This document shows positions 36,038 to 44,819 of a stretch of DNA of 64,000 nt, piece after piece. Numbering within the stretch: the stretch's first letter is position 1; every line of letters begins with the position of its first letter. The notes below the pieces were generated by a model. The model had not been told where the DNA came from, made no database searches, and was given only the letters and a program-made list of their open reading frames with translations. The DNA comes from Gammaproteobacteria bacterium (lineage in GTDB: Bacteria > Pseudomonadota > Gammaproteobacteria > Pseudomonadales > Azotimanducaceae), in assembly GCA_021773565.1 (NCBI GenBank), contig JAJFJZ010000013.1, positions 394,458-458,457 of the forward strand, read 5' to 3'. The translations under genes and the position numbers were made by a program.

Positions 36038-36984
36038 ACATGCGGGCCTTCAGATTAATCTGCATCACGCTGCTACTATTTTTTCTTTCTTCATGCGAAA
36101 CCCCCGTGCTCAGAGAAGGTGAAGGGTTTGTCGATGTGGCCAATGGTAGAGTCTGGTATAAAATTGTCGGTTCGGGCGATAAAACGCCGCTGCTTTTGCT
36201 TCACGGTGGCCCTGGGTTTTCAAGCTACTACCTAAATCCGCTCGAAGGCTTGTCTGACGAACGACCTATAATATTCTATGACCAATTGGGTTCAGGTCGA
36301 TCGGATAAAACAGATGATCCGGCATTATGGACAATTGAACATTTTGTCGCGGAACTCGCAACAATGCGCGAGGCTCTCGCTTTAAAGGAAGTTCATATTC
36401 TTGGACATTCGTGGGGCTCACAATTAGCCCTGGAATATATGTTAACCGAACCTTCGGGTGTAAAAAGCCTCATTCTTGCCAGCCCGGCGATCAACATTCA
36501 ACGCTGGACAGAAGACAATAAAAAATTATTGCGACAACTGCCGGAAGCCGCTCAAGTCGCCATCGAGAAACATGAACGAGAAGGTACAACCAACTCTGAC
36601 GAATATCAGTCGGCAATGATGGTGTTTTATAAACGTCATATGTCTCGTTCTGATCCCTGGTCAGATGATTTAAATCTGGCGTTTGAGACGGCTAATCAAA
36701 ATATCTATGGCTATATGTGGGGGGCGAGCGATTGGGCAGCCACTGGAACCTTAAAAGATTATGACCGGGAGCACATGCTCCCCACAATTGGGTTGCCCGT
36801 ACTGTTCACGGCCGGTCGTTTTGACGAGGCAAGGCCAGATACAGTGGCATATTTTCAGAGCCTGGTTCCGGGTGCCAGAAGAGCTATACTAGAAAATAGC
36901 GGCCACATAACCATGCAGGATGAACCGCAGGAATATAACCGCATTGTCAGGGAATTTTTGAATATGGTTGAGCAGTCGAATTAG
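36034..36984 (+). CDS. Proline-iminopeptidase-like alpha/beta hydrolase, lipoprotein
   Basis: A 316-residue alpha/beta hydrolase of the proline iminopeptidase type (S33). The N-terminus is a lipoprotein signal (MNMRAFRLICITLLLFFLSSC, lipobox LSSC). The oxyanion motif LLLHGGPGFSSYYL, nucleophile elbow GHSWGS, acid loop GRFDEARPD and His in ENSGHITMQDEP are all present. It overlaps the upstream MBL gene by an ATGA, which argues for joint action in the periplasm. It overlaps the end of the convergent purU gene by four bases. It may cleave N-terminal prolyl peptides or amides/esters of a related shape. Confidence 0.88.
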   Translation: MNMRAFRLICITLLLFFLSSCETPVLREGEGFVDVANGRVWYKIVGSGDKTPLLLLHGGPGFSSYYLNPLEGLSDERPIIFYDQLGSGRSDKTDDPALWTIEHFVAELATMREALALKEVHILGHSWGSQLALEYMLTEPSGVKSLILASPAINIQRWTEDNKKLLRQLPEAAQVAIEKHEREGTTNSDEYQSAMMVFYKRHMSRSDPWSDDLNLAFETANQNIYGYMWGASDWAATGTLKDYDREHMLPTIGLPVLFTAGRFDEARPDTVAYFQSLVPGARRAILENSGHITMQDEPQEYNRIVREFLNMVEQSN

Positions 36985-37862
36985 AGAATCACCGTTCGCT
37001 GGCCGTTGAGTATCACACGTTGTTCACAATACAGGCGCACCGCCTGGGACAGGGCAATAGCCTCTGTGTCATGTCCGAGGTGAATCATCTGTTGTATTGA
37101 GATTTCGTGATCAATTGTGCGTACTTCCTGTGTGATGATGGGTCCCTCATCCAGCTCTGAGGTAACCAGGTGAGCGGTAGCACCTATCACCTTTACACCA
37201 CGATCGTAGGCCTGATGATAGGGTTTGGCGCCTTTAAACCCTGGCAAAAAGGAATGGTGGATATTAATCACCCTGCCTTCGAGGGCCTTACACATGTCGT
37301 CTGACAATATCTGCATGTAGCGGGCTAATACAAACAAGTCGATCTGCAATTTCTCAATCAAAGCCAAAAGCTGTTCTTCCTGTTGCGCTTTTGTACTTGC
37401 CGTGACTGCCAGATGATAAAAGGGTAACCCGTACCATTTCACAAGGGCGCCGCAATCTGCATGGTTGCTCATCACGCCAACGATCTCTGCCGGAAGTGCA
37501 CCAGACTTCCATTTTGCAAGCAACGCACTAAGGCAGTGGTCAAATTTGGATACTGCTACCAGCACTCGAGGCTTATCAGCAACTGCACGCAATGTGAATT
37601 CCATGCCCAGGTCGATGGCTAGTGATTCGAATCGTTTGTAAAATTCCGCCATACCGGAGGTCATGACACGATCATCGAATACGCACCGCAGGAAGAACAT
37701 TTCAGAAACAGGGTCCGTGTAATTGGAAATCTCTGTAATGTAGGCTCCGCACTCCAGAAACAGACCGGAATATCGTGCTACTACACCAAGACGATCCGGG
37801 CATTTGAAAGACAACACATAGGATTGCCGGTCAGGCTTTTCGACTGTTTGTTCGGAGGACAT
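36981..37862 (-). CDS. purU: Formyltetrahydrofolate deformylase PurU
   Basis: A 293-residue PurU, which hydrolyses 10-formyl-tetrahydrofolate to formate and tetrahydrofolate. An N-terminal ACT domain (about residues 15-85, with KCPDRLGVVARYSGLFLECG) precedes the formyltransferase fold. The block VINIHHSFLPGFKGAKPYHQ and later ATAHLVTSELDEGPII, with the catalytic His and Asp, are intact. Length is near the 280 residues of E. coli PurU. GGAGG lies immediately before the ATG. This housekeeping one-carbon gene sits among accessory genes and shows no operon link; its end overlaps the convergent lipoprotein hydrolase gene by four bases. Confidence 0.95.
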   Translation of the reverse strand: MSSEQTVEKPDRQSYVLSFKCPDRLGVVARYSGLFLECGAYITEISNYTDPVSEMFFLRCVFDDRVMTSGMAEFYKRFESLAIDLGMEFTLRAVADKPRVLVAVSKFDHCLSALLAKWKSGALPAEIVGVMSNHADCGALVKWYGLPFYHLAVTASTKAQQEEQLLALIEKLQIDLFVLARYMQILSDDMCKALEGRVINIHHSFLPGFKGAKPYHQAYDRGVKVIGATAHLVTSELDEGPIITQEVRTIDHEISIQQMIHLGHDTEAIALSQAVRLYCEQRVILNGQRTVIL

Positions 37863-38025
37863 ATTTATTCAACTTTGTATAAATGGGGGCTGAGGCTGGA
37901 TTCAAACGGCCGACACTCGGCAGTGTACACAGGTGTGAACAATCTGGAAATAAACGCCTGTCCGACTTGCGCCATCAGTTCCCGCAAGTCAAGATACCCG
38001 CATCTAAACACTGGAATTGAGATAC

Positions 38026-39033
38026 ATGAGCACACTAACCAGCCGTCAGGTGCAATTGAAAAGCCGTCCTCAGGGAATGCCCGCAGAGGAAAATTTTGAG
38101 CTTGTCGAAGTAGCGGTAAGTGCACCTGGCGATGGAGAGGTTCTGGTACGCAACCACTACATGACCGTCGATCCGTACATGCGGGGTCGAATGTATGATC
38201 GCAAGTCTTATGTGCCGCCATTTCAGATTGGCGAAGCACTACAAGGTGGTGCTGTAGGGGAAGTTATCGAATCAAACGACGCGAATTTCCCGGTTGGCAG
38301 CTTCGTACAGAGCAACAATGGCTGGCGTGAAGCATTTGTATCCAGCGGCGAACAGCTCGGCGCAATAGATCCATCACTGGCACCATTGTCCACGTATCTT
38401 GGCGTAATGGGCATGCCGGGAATGACGGCCTATGTGGGCCTGTTCAGGGCTGCCAGCCTGAAGGATGGCGAAACGGTTTTCGTTTCAGGTGCGGCAGGCG
38501 CTGTCGGTTCGCTTGTGGGGCAGATTGCCAAGGTGAAAGGTTGCCGCGTTATTGGTAGTGCAGGAAGTGAAGACAAGGTAGCGCATCTGGTAAATGAGCT
38601 GGGGTTTGACCATGCTTTCAATTACAAAAATGGTGAGCTTTTACAACAACTACGTGAAGGTGCGCCGGATGGCCTTGATGTCTATTTTGACAATGTAGGC
38701 GCTGAGCACCTGGAAGCAGCTATTTATCATATGCGTCCATTTGGACGTATCGCTCTGTGTGGTGCTATTGCCACTTACAATGACACAGAACCCAGACCGG
38801 GCCCGGTGAACATGAGCATGGCCATTGGCCTTGGGCTGCGTATGCAGGGTTTTATTGTCTCTCACTACAATGATTCCAGAGAAGCTTTTGTTCGTGATGT
38901 ATCCGGCTGGATAAAGGATGGCAGCGTAAAATATGATGAAACCATACACGAAGGTATTGAACATGCTGTTGATGCGTTTCAGGGCTTGTTCACCGGCGGC
39001 AATACCGGGAAAATGTTGGTAAAGCTAATCTAG
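38026..39033 (+). CDS. MDR-family NADP-dependent oxidoreductase
   Basis: A 335-residue zinc-independent medium-chain reductase of the leukotriene B4 12-hydroxydehydrogenase/CurA-like group. The N-terminal VRNHYMTVDPYMRGRM and the nucleotide-binding block VFVSGAAGAVGSLVGQIAK are characteristic. DVYFDNVGAEHLEAA and GKMLVKL finish it. Such enzymes reduce the double bond of enones or oxidise allylic alcohols with NADPH. The ATG at 38026 is preferred; the frame also has a TTG three codons earlier. It starts a run of three genes (reductase, CoA ligase, hydrolase) read together. It may saturate an enone before or after ligation to CoA. Substrate unknown. Confidence 0.9.
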   Translation: MSTLTSRQVQLKSRPQGMPAEENFELVEVAVSAPGDGEVLVRNHYMTVDPYMRGRMYDRKSYVPPFQIGEALQGGAVGEVIESNDANFPVGSFVQSNNGWREAFVSSGEQLGAIDPSLAPLSTYLGVMGMPGMTAYVGLFRAASLKDGETVFVSGAAGAVGSLVGQIAKVKGCRVIGSAGSEDKVAHLVNELGFDHAFNYKNGELLQQLREGAPDGLDVYFDNVGAEHLEAAIYHMRPFGRIALCGAIATYNDTEPRPGPVNMSMAIGLGLRMQGFIVSHYNDSREAFVRDVSGWIKDGSVKYDETIHEGIEHAVDAFQGLFTGGNTGKMLVKLI

Positions 39034-39046
39034 CAATCCACACCAG

Positions 39047-40750
39047 ATGATACCTGCCAAGGACCTCAGCCGTAGTGACTGGATCAAGCAGTTCACCGCG
39101 GGAGGCTCAGACTATGAAATTGTTTCCGGTGAGGTCTGGGGTCGGAAATGTCGTGTCTTCAAAAACGCACCAGCAAATCTCAGGACCTTGTTTGAAGATG
39201 CGAGAAGTGGTGAAACATTTCTCGTTTATGGCAACGAACGCTACACTTTTGAAGAAACGTTTCAAAGCAGCGCCTGCATAGCATCCATCCTGATAGAACA
39301 ATACAGCATTCAAAAAGGAGACCGGGTTGCATTGTGCCTGCGCAACTACCCGGAGTGGGTCATGCTATTCAACGCCATCACTTCCATCGGGGCGATTGCG
39401 GTTGCGATGAATGCGCTCTGGATAAGCGATGAACTGGCTTACGGGCTTGGTGATAGTGGTGCAAAACTTTTGTTTGCAGATCAGGAGCGCCTCGACCGTC
39501 TGATGCCAGTATATAATAATCTGGATATTCAGGTTATCGGCGTGCGACCACAAAAGACTTTACCCGTAGACATACCAGACCTGGCCAAGCTGATGGCCAT
39601 CCGAATAACTAAATCAGATACAGTAGAAATGCCCTCGGTAGTTGTACAGGGCACGGATCCGGCAACTATATTTTACACCTCTGGCTCCACTGACCACCCC
39701 AAGGGTGTGTTGTCCTGTCATACCAACATTATTACCGCGTTATTATCCTGGGAGTTGGATCGCAAGATACACGAGGCGATGCTTAATTTCAGTCCTGAAG
39801 CCCCCCCTTACCAACCCGCTGGGCTTCTGGCAATTCCACTCTTTCATGTAACCGGTTCCCATGCTGTTATGCTCAGTTCGTATCGCAGTCAACGAAAAAT
39901 GGTCAGCATGTATAAATGGGATGCAGCCGAAGCCGCAAAACTTATTGAGATTGAAAAAATTTCCAGTTTCACCGCCCCTGCTGCCATGACAGGAGACCTG
40001 GTAGAAACAGGAAAACTTACCAGACGGGATTTATCCAGTCTTGTTGCTGTGGGCGGTGGGGGTGCCCCGCGCGCACCTGAACAGGTGAAGAATATTGCCA
40101 CCTCATTCACCAATGCCCTGCCAAACACAGGTTGGGGCATGACAGAAACCAATGCCATTGGAACCGGTATTGGTGGCCAGGATTATCTTGCACACCCCGG
40201 CAGTTCCGGACGTTGTTCTGCGGTTCTGGACATCAGGATTATGGACAAAAGTAATACCGACATGCCGACCGGGGAACGCGGAGAGATATTGATTCGCGGC
40301 TCGTCAATCTTTGAAGGATACTGGAATCGTCCAGAAGCTAACGCGGAGGTGTTTGTCGATGACTGGCTTCGCACCGGTGACGTAGGTTACGTGGATGAAG
40401 AGGGTTACCTGTATATTGTGGATCGCATAAAAGACCTTGTTATTCGCGGTGGAGAAAATATTGGGTGTGCCGAGGTAGAAGCTGCACTGTTATCCCACGC
40501 ATCCATTCTGGAAGCATCCGTCTACGCCGTACCCGACGCGCGTTTGGGCGAAGAAGTGGGCGCGTCTCTTTATTGCTCTGGTAGTATTTCAGAAACAGAT
40601 CTTCGACTTTTTCTGCGCACTAGACTCGCCGCTTTCAAAATACCCCGATACATTCAATTTTGTGAAGCGCCCTTGCCCAGAATCGCATCTGGAAAAATCA
40701 ACAAACGACAAATTCGGGAGGCCGCGATCGCAAGGTTAGGCACAGTATGA
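39047..40750 (+). CDS. Acyl-CoA synthetase (AMP-forming)
   Basis: A 567-residue adenylate-forming ligase. The phosphate loop is FYTSGSTDHPKGVL, the adenine-binding region is around WGMTETNAIGTG, and the DWLRTGDVGYVDEEGYLYIVDR and C-terminal LPRIASGKINKRQ blocks are intact. It is a fatty-acid or branched/aryl-acid CoA ligase with no signal peptide. It begins 13 bases after the MDR reductase gene, and the next hydrolase gene overlaps its stop by an ATGA. The three-gene unit fits reductive tailoring and CoA activation of a small-ring or terpenoid acid, but the acid cannot be identified. Confidence 0.91.
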   Translation: MIPAKDLSRSDWIKQFTAGGSDYEIVSGEVWGRKCRVFKNAPANLRTLFEDARSGETFLVYGNERYTFEETFQSSACIASILIEQYSIQKGDRVALCLRNYPEWVMLFNAITSIGAIAVAMNALWISDELAYGLGDSGAKLLFADQERLDRLMPVYNNLDIQVIGVRPQKTLPVDIPDLAKLMAIRITKSDTVEMPSVVVQGTDPATIFYTSGSTDHPKGVLSCHTNIITALLSWELDRKIHEAMLNFSPEAPPYQPAGLLAIPLFHVTGSHAVMLSSYRSQRKMVSMYKWDAAEAAKLIEIEKISSFTAPAAMTGDLVETGKLTRRDLSSLVAVGGGGAPRAPEQVKNIATSFTNALPNTGWGMTETNAIGTGIGGQDYLAHPGSSGRCSAVLDIRIMDKSNTDMPTGERGEILIRGSSIFEGYWNRPEANAEVFVDDWLRTGDVGYVDEEGYLYIVDRIKDLVIRGGENIGCAEVEAALLSHASILEASVYAVPDARLGEEVGASLYCSGSISETDLRLFLRTRLAAFKIPRYIQFCEAPLPRIASGKINKRQIREAAIARLGTV

Positions 40751-41499
40751 GTGAGCCCTATGACGAGAGCCTGAGATTTATCGAGGCTAATGGCGTGCAT
40801 TTTCACTACGCCCTGGACGGCGATCCCGCCAAACCTGTATTAGCTCTAATCAATATGGCCAGTGCAAACCTGACTACTTGGGAACCTGTCATGAAGGGTC
40901 TCCTGGAACACTTTTACGTCTTGCGTTTCGATATCCGTGGAACCGGAAAAAGTACCTGGGGTACAGACAACGAGTTCACCTTTGCACAGTATGCAGACGA
41001 CCTTGCAGCCATTATGGATGCGTTAGCCTTACGACAAGCCTTTGTACTTGGCGTAGCCTACGGTGCCAGAACCGCCGCACAGTTTGCTCTGCGACATGAG
41101 AACAAACTTACAGCACTGGGTTTATTTGATGTTGCCCTCACACCGCCGGTAGAACAAAAGGGGCAAAAGGAACTTGGCCAGCAGGCACTACAATTGCTGA
41201 AAGAGGCAGGCGAACCATTGGTGGAGCGACGAAAATCATGGCGCTGGTACGAAGATCGCGGTGCAGCGCTTAAGGCCCACACGGCGCACACCCATGAACC
41301 GGATATGACGGATAAGCTTGATCATCTTAAAGTACCTGTGCTGGTAGCTTGTGGCCGGCAGGATATGAATTTAGTCGAAGCCAAACGCATTGCAGCCGCA
41401 ATACCCGGCGCTGAATTTCATGTGATGGAAATGACAGGGCACGGCTCACCCTTCTACAGACCTGATCTGTTTGTCCGTCTGGTATGCAATTTTTCCTGA
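40747..41499 (+). CDS. Alpha/beta hydrolase-fold protein without a nucleophile Ser
   Basis: A 250-residue alpha/beta hydrolase-fold protein. The fold landmarks are normal: LRFDIRGTGKSTWG, acid loop VLVACGRQDMN with Asp, and MTGHGSPFY with His. The nucleophile elbow, which should be GxSxG, reads GVAYGA, so Ser is replaced by Ala (gcc codon). The protein may have lost ester hydrolysis, work as a binding partner or use another mechanism, as some cofactor-free oxygenases with this fold do. ATG overlaps the ligase stop (ATGA), so it is translated with the acyl-CoA ligase. This coupling argues it is functional. Confidence 0.85.
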   Translation: MSEPYDESLRFIEANGVHFHYALDGDPAKPVLALINMASANLTTWEPVMKGLLEHFYVLRFDIRGTGKSTWGTDNEFTFAQYADDLAAIMDALALRQAFVLGVAYGARTAAQFALRHENKLTALGLFDVALTPPVEQKGQKELGQQALQLLKEAGEPLVERRKSWRWYEDRGAALKAHTAHTHEPDMTDKLDHLKVPVLVACGRQDMNLVEAKRIAAAIPGAEFHVMEMTGHGSPFYRPDLFVRLVCNFS

Positions 41500-41534
41500 C
41501 CCCAAAGCAATGGACTACGTATGATCAGGCAAAT

Positions 41535-43037
41535 TCAGGCCAGTTCGGGTTTTTGCGAAATTTCCTGCTGAATTTCTCGTAATTTGTCCTCCGTTAACGG
41601 GTAGCTCCAAAGTAGTGGAATAGCGACAAACTTGAAGAGCGCGGGCACAATCGAATACAAGCAGGCCAGCCAGAACAGCGCCATTAAAGTATTAGGTGCA
41701 TTGATGGGATCAGCCAATGAATTAAATCCCACAATGGTCGCACCCGTGGTGCCTACCACTAGGCCCAGCGCATACGCCAGTTTGCGTGTCATGGTCCAGA
41801 TGCTGAAGTAAACACCCCCCTGGCGTTTTCCGGTTTGAGCGCTGTCCAGATCGATTACATCTGCCGCCATCGCATAGGGCAGCGCACTCAAAGCCCCTAT
41901 CGCGCTACCTTTTAAACACATCACGCCAATGAAAAATGCAAATTTACCGGTAGGAATACCTTCAAAGTGGGCGTCCAGCCTGACTAACCAGCCGTCCGGC
42001 AAAAAAGACAACAGGTCAATGAGATGATAGGACTCAAACCAGACCTGTGGTGCAATCGCAATCAAGGGAATAAAACAGGACCAGAAAGCGTACCAGAATA
42101 TCGCCACCATGGTCGCACGATGTTTACCAATTTTTCCCGATAGCTTAAACCACAGCGGAATAGCAACTATCTGCGAGATAAAATAGGGCGCGAGATAAAA
42201 GCCGTATAGATCACCGGCCAGGAGCACATGTTTTACAAAGAAAAAACTCAGGGCATTGGTCATGGCAGAACCAATAGTGGAAAACAAAAATATGACGATA
42301 AGTTTTCTGTACGGTTCGTTGCGCCAGACAATTCGAAAAGTTTCCCTGATTGGCATATGCGGTGTGGTAGATTCTTTCACCGGATACTCAGGAACCACTG
42401 CCAACAGATTAAACACCATGATGGGCATAATAATGACGAGTATAATACTCAGAAAATAAACGCTATCCGTAGGCTTTGTGTAACCCCAAAACACAATGAC
42501 TACCGGTACCATAGCCGCCACCAGCAGGCCCGATACACTAAACGCTTCCTTCCAGCTCATAATCAGTGTGCGGTCGCTGTAGCCCTGGGCCAGTTCTGCC
42601 CCCCAGGCCGAATACGGTACATCCTTAATGGTGGCACCCACATACATAACCAGGAGCACTGCAAGCAAATACGGATACCCTGAACTCATGGTAAAACCCA
42701 GCAGGCTGATCTCGGTAAACTCTATGGGCGGTACCCAGAGTAACCACACACCCGCCATGTAGATTGGCAGGCCAATAAGGAGAAACGGTTTGCGCCTGCC
42801 CCAACGTGAACGTATACGGTCGGAGTAAAAGCCTATAAGCGGGTCCGTAAGTCCATCAAACACACGTGACAAAGCCAGCACCAGGCCAACAAATGCCAGG
42901 CTTAGACCAAAACCCTGAGAATCTGCATATACGGGAGTGAGAAAAACTGCCAGCGGTAAGCCCATCATGGACAAGGGCATTGCCGGTGCGCCATAAGACG
43001 CTAGTTGGTATTTATTAAGCGGTTTATACTCAGACAA
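41535..43037 (-). CDS. GPH family sugar:cation symporter-like transporter
   Basis: A 500-residue membrane protein with about 12 helices and the MelB/GPH-type signature GLTDPLIGFYSDRIRSRWG, followed by RRKPFLLIG. GPH carriers import glycosides, pentosides or hexuronides with Na+ or H+. In oxidative-catabolism loci, homologues are often annotated without known substrate. The start is a TTG with GAGG about nine bases upstream. A perfect 8-bp inverted repeat lies 30 bases before it. The PQQ sugar dehydrogenase gene is upstream on the same strand, so a sugar link is possible. Confidence 0.86.
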   Translation of the reverse strand: MSEYKPLNKYQLASYGAPAMPLSMMGLPLAVFLTPVYADSQGFGLSLAFVGLVLALSRVFDGLTDPLIGFYSDRIRSRWGRRKPFLLIGLPIYMAGVWLLWVPPIEFTEISLLGFTMSSGYPYLLAVLLVMYVGATIKDVPYSAWGAELAQGYSDRTLIMSWKEAFSVSGLLVAAMVPVVIVFWGYTKPTDSVYFLSIILVIIMPIMVFNLLAVVPEYPVKESTTPHMPIRETFRIVWRNEPYRKLIVIFLFSTIGSAMTNALSFFFVKHVLLAGDLYGFYLAPYFISQIVAIPLWFKLSGKIGKHRATMVAIFWYAFWSCFIPLIAIAPQVWFESYHLIDLLSFLPDGWLVRLDAHFEGIPTGKFAFFIGVMCLKGSAIGALSALPYAMAADVIDLDSAQTGKRQGGVYFSIWTMTRKLAYALGLVVGTTGATIVGFNSLADPINAPNTLMALFWLACLYSIVPALFKFVAIPLLWSYPLTEDKLREIQQEISQKPELA

Positions 43038-43066
43038 ATGCTACCCCTCGCAACCAGAATGGTAAT

Positions 43067-43088
43067 TATCTTCAATCAAATGAAGATA
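43067..43088. promoter_or_regulatory. Putative operator or hairpin upstream of the GPH transporter gene
   Basis: TATCTTCA (43067-43074) and TGAAGATA (43081-43088) are perfect 8-bp arms with a 6-base spacer. They lie in the 102-base gap between the PQQ sugar dehydrogenase stop and the transporter start. The stem is AT-rich and lacks a following T tract, so an operator for the transporter is more likely than a terminator. Confidence 0.5.
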
Positions 43089-43139
43089 CAGGGATAATGC
43101 AGGAGACCCGGCTCGATAGATAGCCGTCTGCAAGACACC

Positions 43140-44282
43140 TTAGTTAGGCACTACTCTCAACACCTTTCCGCTGGCACTGTCTGTCAAAATATAGAGATAA
43201 CCGTCTGGCCCCACTCTTATATCGCGAATACGCGCGGCAATTTCTGTAAAGACAGGTGTTTCGCTAGCAACCCTCCCGTCTTCGATTTTAAGCTGTCGCA
43301 CCTCTTCATCGACCAGGGCACCAACAAACAAATCGCCCTGCCACTGAGGGAACGCAGCACCGTCATAGATCGCCAAACCCGATGGCGCAATACTTGGCAC
43401 CCAATAGGTAAGAGGTTCTTCAACACCTGGTGCTGATTTCAGTGGTGTTACGTAAGCGCCGGAATAATTAATGCCTTTAGTGGCAGCAGGCCAGCCATAG
43501 TTGCGGGTTGGCAGCACCAGATTCAATTCGTCGCCCCCTTTGGGACCATGTTCATGCATATATACGATGCTGGTTGCCTCATCCAGCACCAAACCCTGCG
43601 GGCTGCGATGTCCATAGGACCAGACTTTGGGATCACCCTGCTTTCCATCCGCATAGGGATTATCTGCTGGCACTGTGCCGTCTTTGTTGATTCGAATAAT
43701 TTTGCCCAGTTGACTAAATTTGTCCTGCGCCGCCTCCCGGTATTCAAACCCGTCACCCGTGGTCATCATCAGAGTGCCATCCTCTAAAAAAATCATCTTG
43801 CCACCGTAATGAACCGGCGTATCTTTTAAAGGCGCAACCGTAAAAATAGCCTGAACGTCTTCAATTGCGTCATCCATGAGCGTGCCTTTAACAATTCGAG
43901 TACCGTTTGCGTCGGGTGCACCATGGGCGAAAGAGAGATACACGGTTTGGTTCGATGTAAAATCGGGATCAAGAATTATGTCAAAATAACCACCCTGGCC
44001 TGCGACATAGCTATCTGGCAGACCCGTTAATGGCTTGCCAATGTCCCCGGCTGCAGTTATCCGTCGGACTTCACCAACCCTTAAGGCAACCAGATAATCA
44101 CCACTGGGCAGGAAGGCAATTGACCAGGGGAAGTTTAAGCCTTCGGCGACTGTTTCAATTTTGTAATCTATGGGCGATTGAGCCTCTGTTTGTGTGGCAG
44201 CATTCGCAGCGCCCACAGGAAGGATAAGAGATGCGATCACCGTCGCAAAAATTGACACAATGACCAATAGTAGAACGCGCAT
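43140..44282 (-). CDS. PQQ-dependent soluble aldose dehydrogenase-like protein
   Basis: A 380-residue exported protein. The N-terminus is a signal peptide (hydrophobic run after MRVLLLVIVSIF). The mature part is the GSDH/YliI-type propeller with blocks NFPWSIAFLPSGDYLVA, HYGGKMIFLEDGTLMMTTGDG, YGHRSPQGLVLDEATSIVYMHEHGPKGGDELN and GYLYILTDS. YliI-type enzymes oxidise the anomeric carbon of aldoses in the periplasm with PQQ and Ca2+. No PQQ synthesis gene is visible here, so cofactor may come from elsewhere. It is upstream of the GPH transporter gene on the same strand. It is divergent from a small membrane protein. Confidence 0.88.
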   Translation of the reverse strand: MRVLLLVIVSIFATVIASLILPVGAANAATQTEAQSPIDYKIETVAEGLNFPWSIAFLPSGDYLVALRVGEVRRITAAGDIGKPLTGLPDSYVAGQGGYFDIILDPDFTSNQTVYLSFAHGAPDANGTRIVKGTLMDDAIEDVQAIFTVAPLKDTPVHYGGKMIFLEDGTLMMTTGDGFEYREAAQDKFSQLGKIIRINKDGTVPADNPYADGKQGDPKVWSYGHRSPQGLVLDEATSIVYMHEHGPKGGDELNLVLPTRNYGWPAATKGINYSGAYVTPLKSAPGVEEPLTYWVPSIAPSGLAIYDGAAFPQWQGDLFVGALVDEEVRQLKIEDGRVASETPVFTEIAARIRDIRVGPDGYLYILTDSASGKVLRVVPN

Positions 44283-44347
44283 AACCCTTTCACTCCAACT
44301 GAATTCAGGCCATCATAGCAAACACAGGCGGATATGCAGGTACAAGA

Positions 44348-44800
44348 ATGCTAAATACGGCAATCAGAATTACGGGTAGTTTTATCGCGGCAGTTCTCGC
44401 TGCCTATATTCTTGGCGCAATATTTATCAGCCAGGGAAATATTGCCAGCATTATAGCAATGGAGTTCGACGTCACCCTGGCGCAACGATTCGGTGCAGCA
44501 ATTCACGATGTAACGCACATGACCGATATTTATTTGCCCATAATTGCAATCAGCTATCTCATCGCCATGCCCATTGCCGCGCTCGTCATAAAGTATGTGC
44601 CTAATCTGCGTTTGATCGGCTATGTGTTGGCAGGTGCAGCTGGGCTACTTGCCATCCACCTGATTATGAAGATGGTTTTGGGTTTTTCTGGCATCGCCCC
44701 CACTCGCACCTTTATTGGCCTTCTAGCCCAGGCCATCGCAGGCGGTGCAGGTGGTTATCTGTTTCATCGGTTGTCGATGAAGCGAACAGTCACGGACTAG
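44348..44800 (+). CDS. Small four-helix membrane protein, unknown
   Basis: A 150-residue protein with about four membrane segments (near residues 10-28, 60-80, 88-108 and 120-142). The first turns on ITGSFIAAVLAAYILGAIF and the second on DIYLPIIAISYLIAMPIAALVI. The His-containing region AIHDVTHMTDIY sits between helices one and two. I recognise no named family. It is divergent from the PQQ dehydrogenase with a 65-base gap and converges on the third BVMO gene. Function unknown. Confidence 0.7.
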   Translation: MLNTAIRITGSFIAAVLAAYILGAIFISQGNIASIIAMEFDVTLAQRFGAAIHDVTHMTDIYLPIIAISYLIAMPIAALVIKYVPNLRLIGYVLAGAAGLLAIHLIMKMVLGFSGIAPTRTFIGLLAQAIAGGAGGYLFHRLSMKRTVTD

Positions 44801-44819
44801 TATCCAACGCTCCGGTTCT

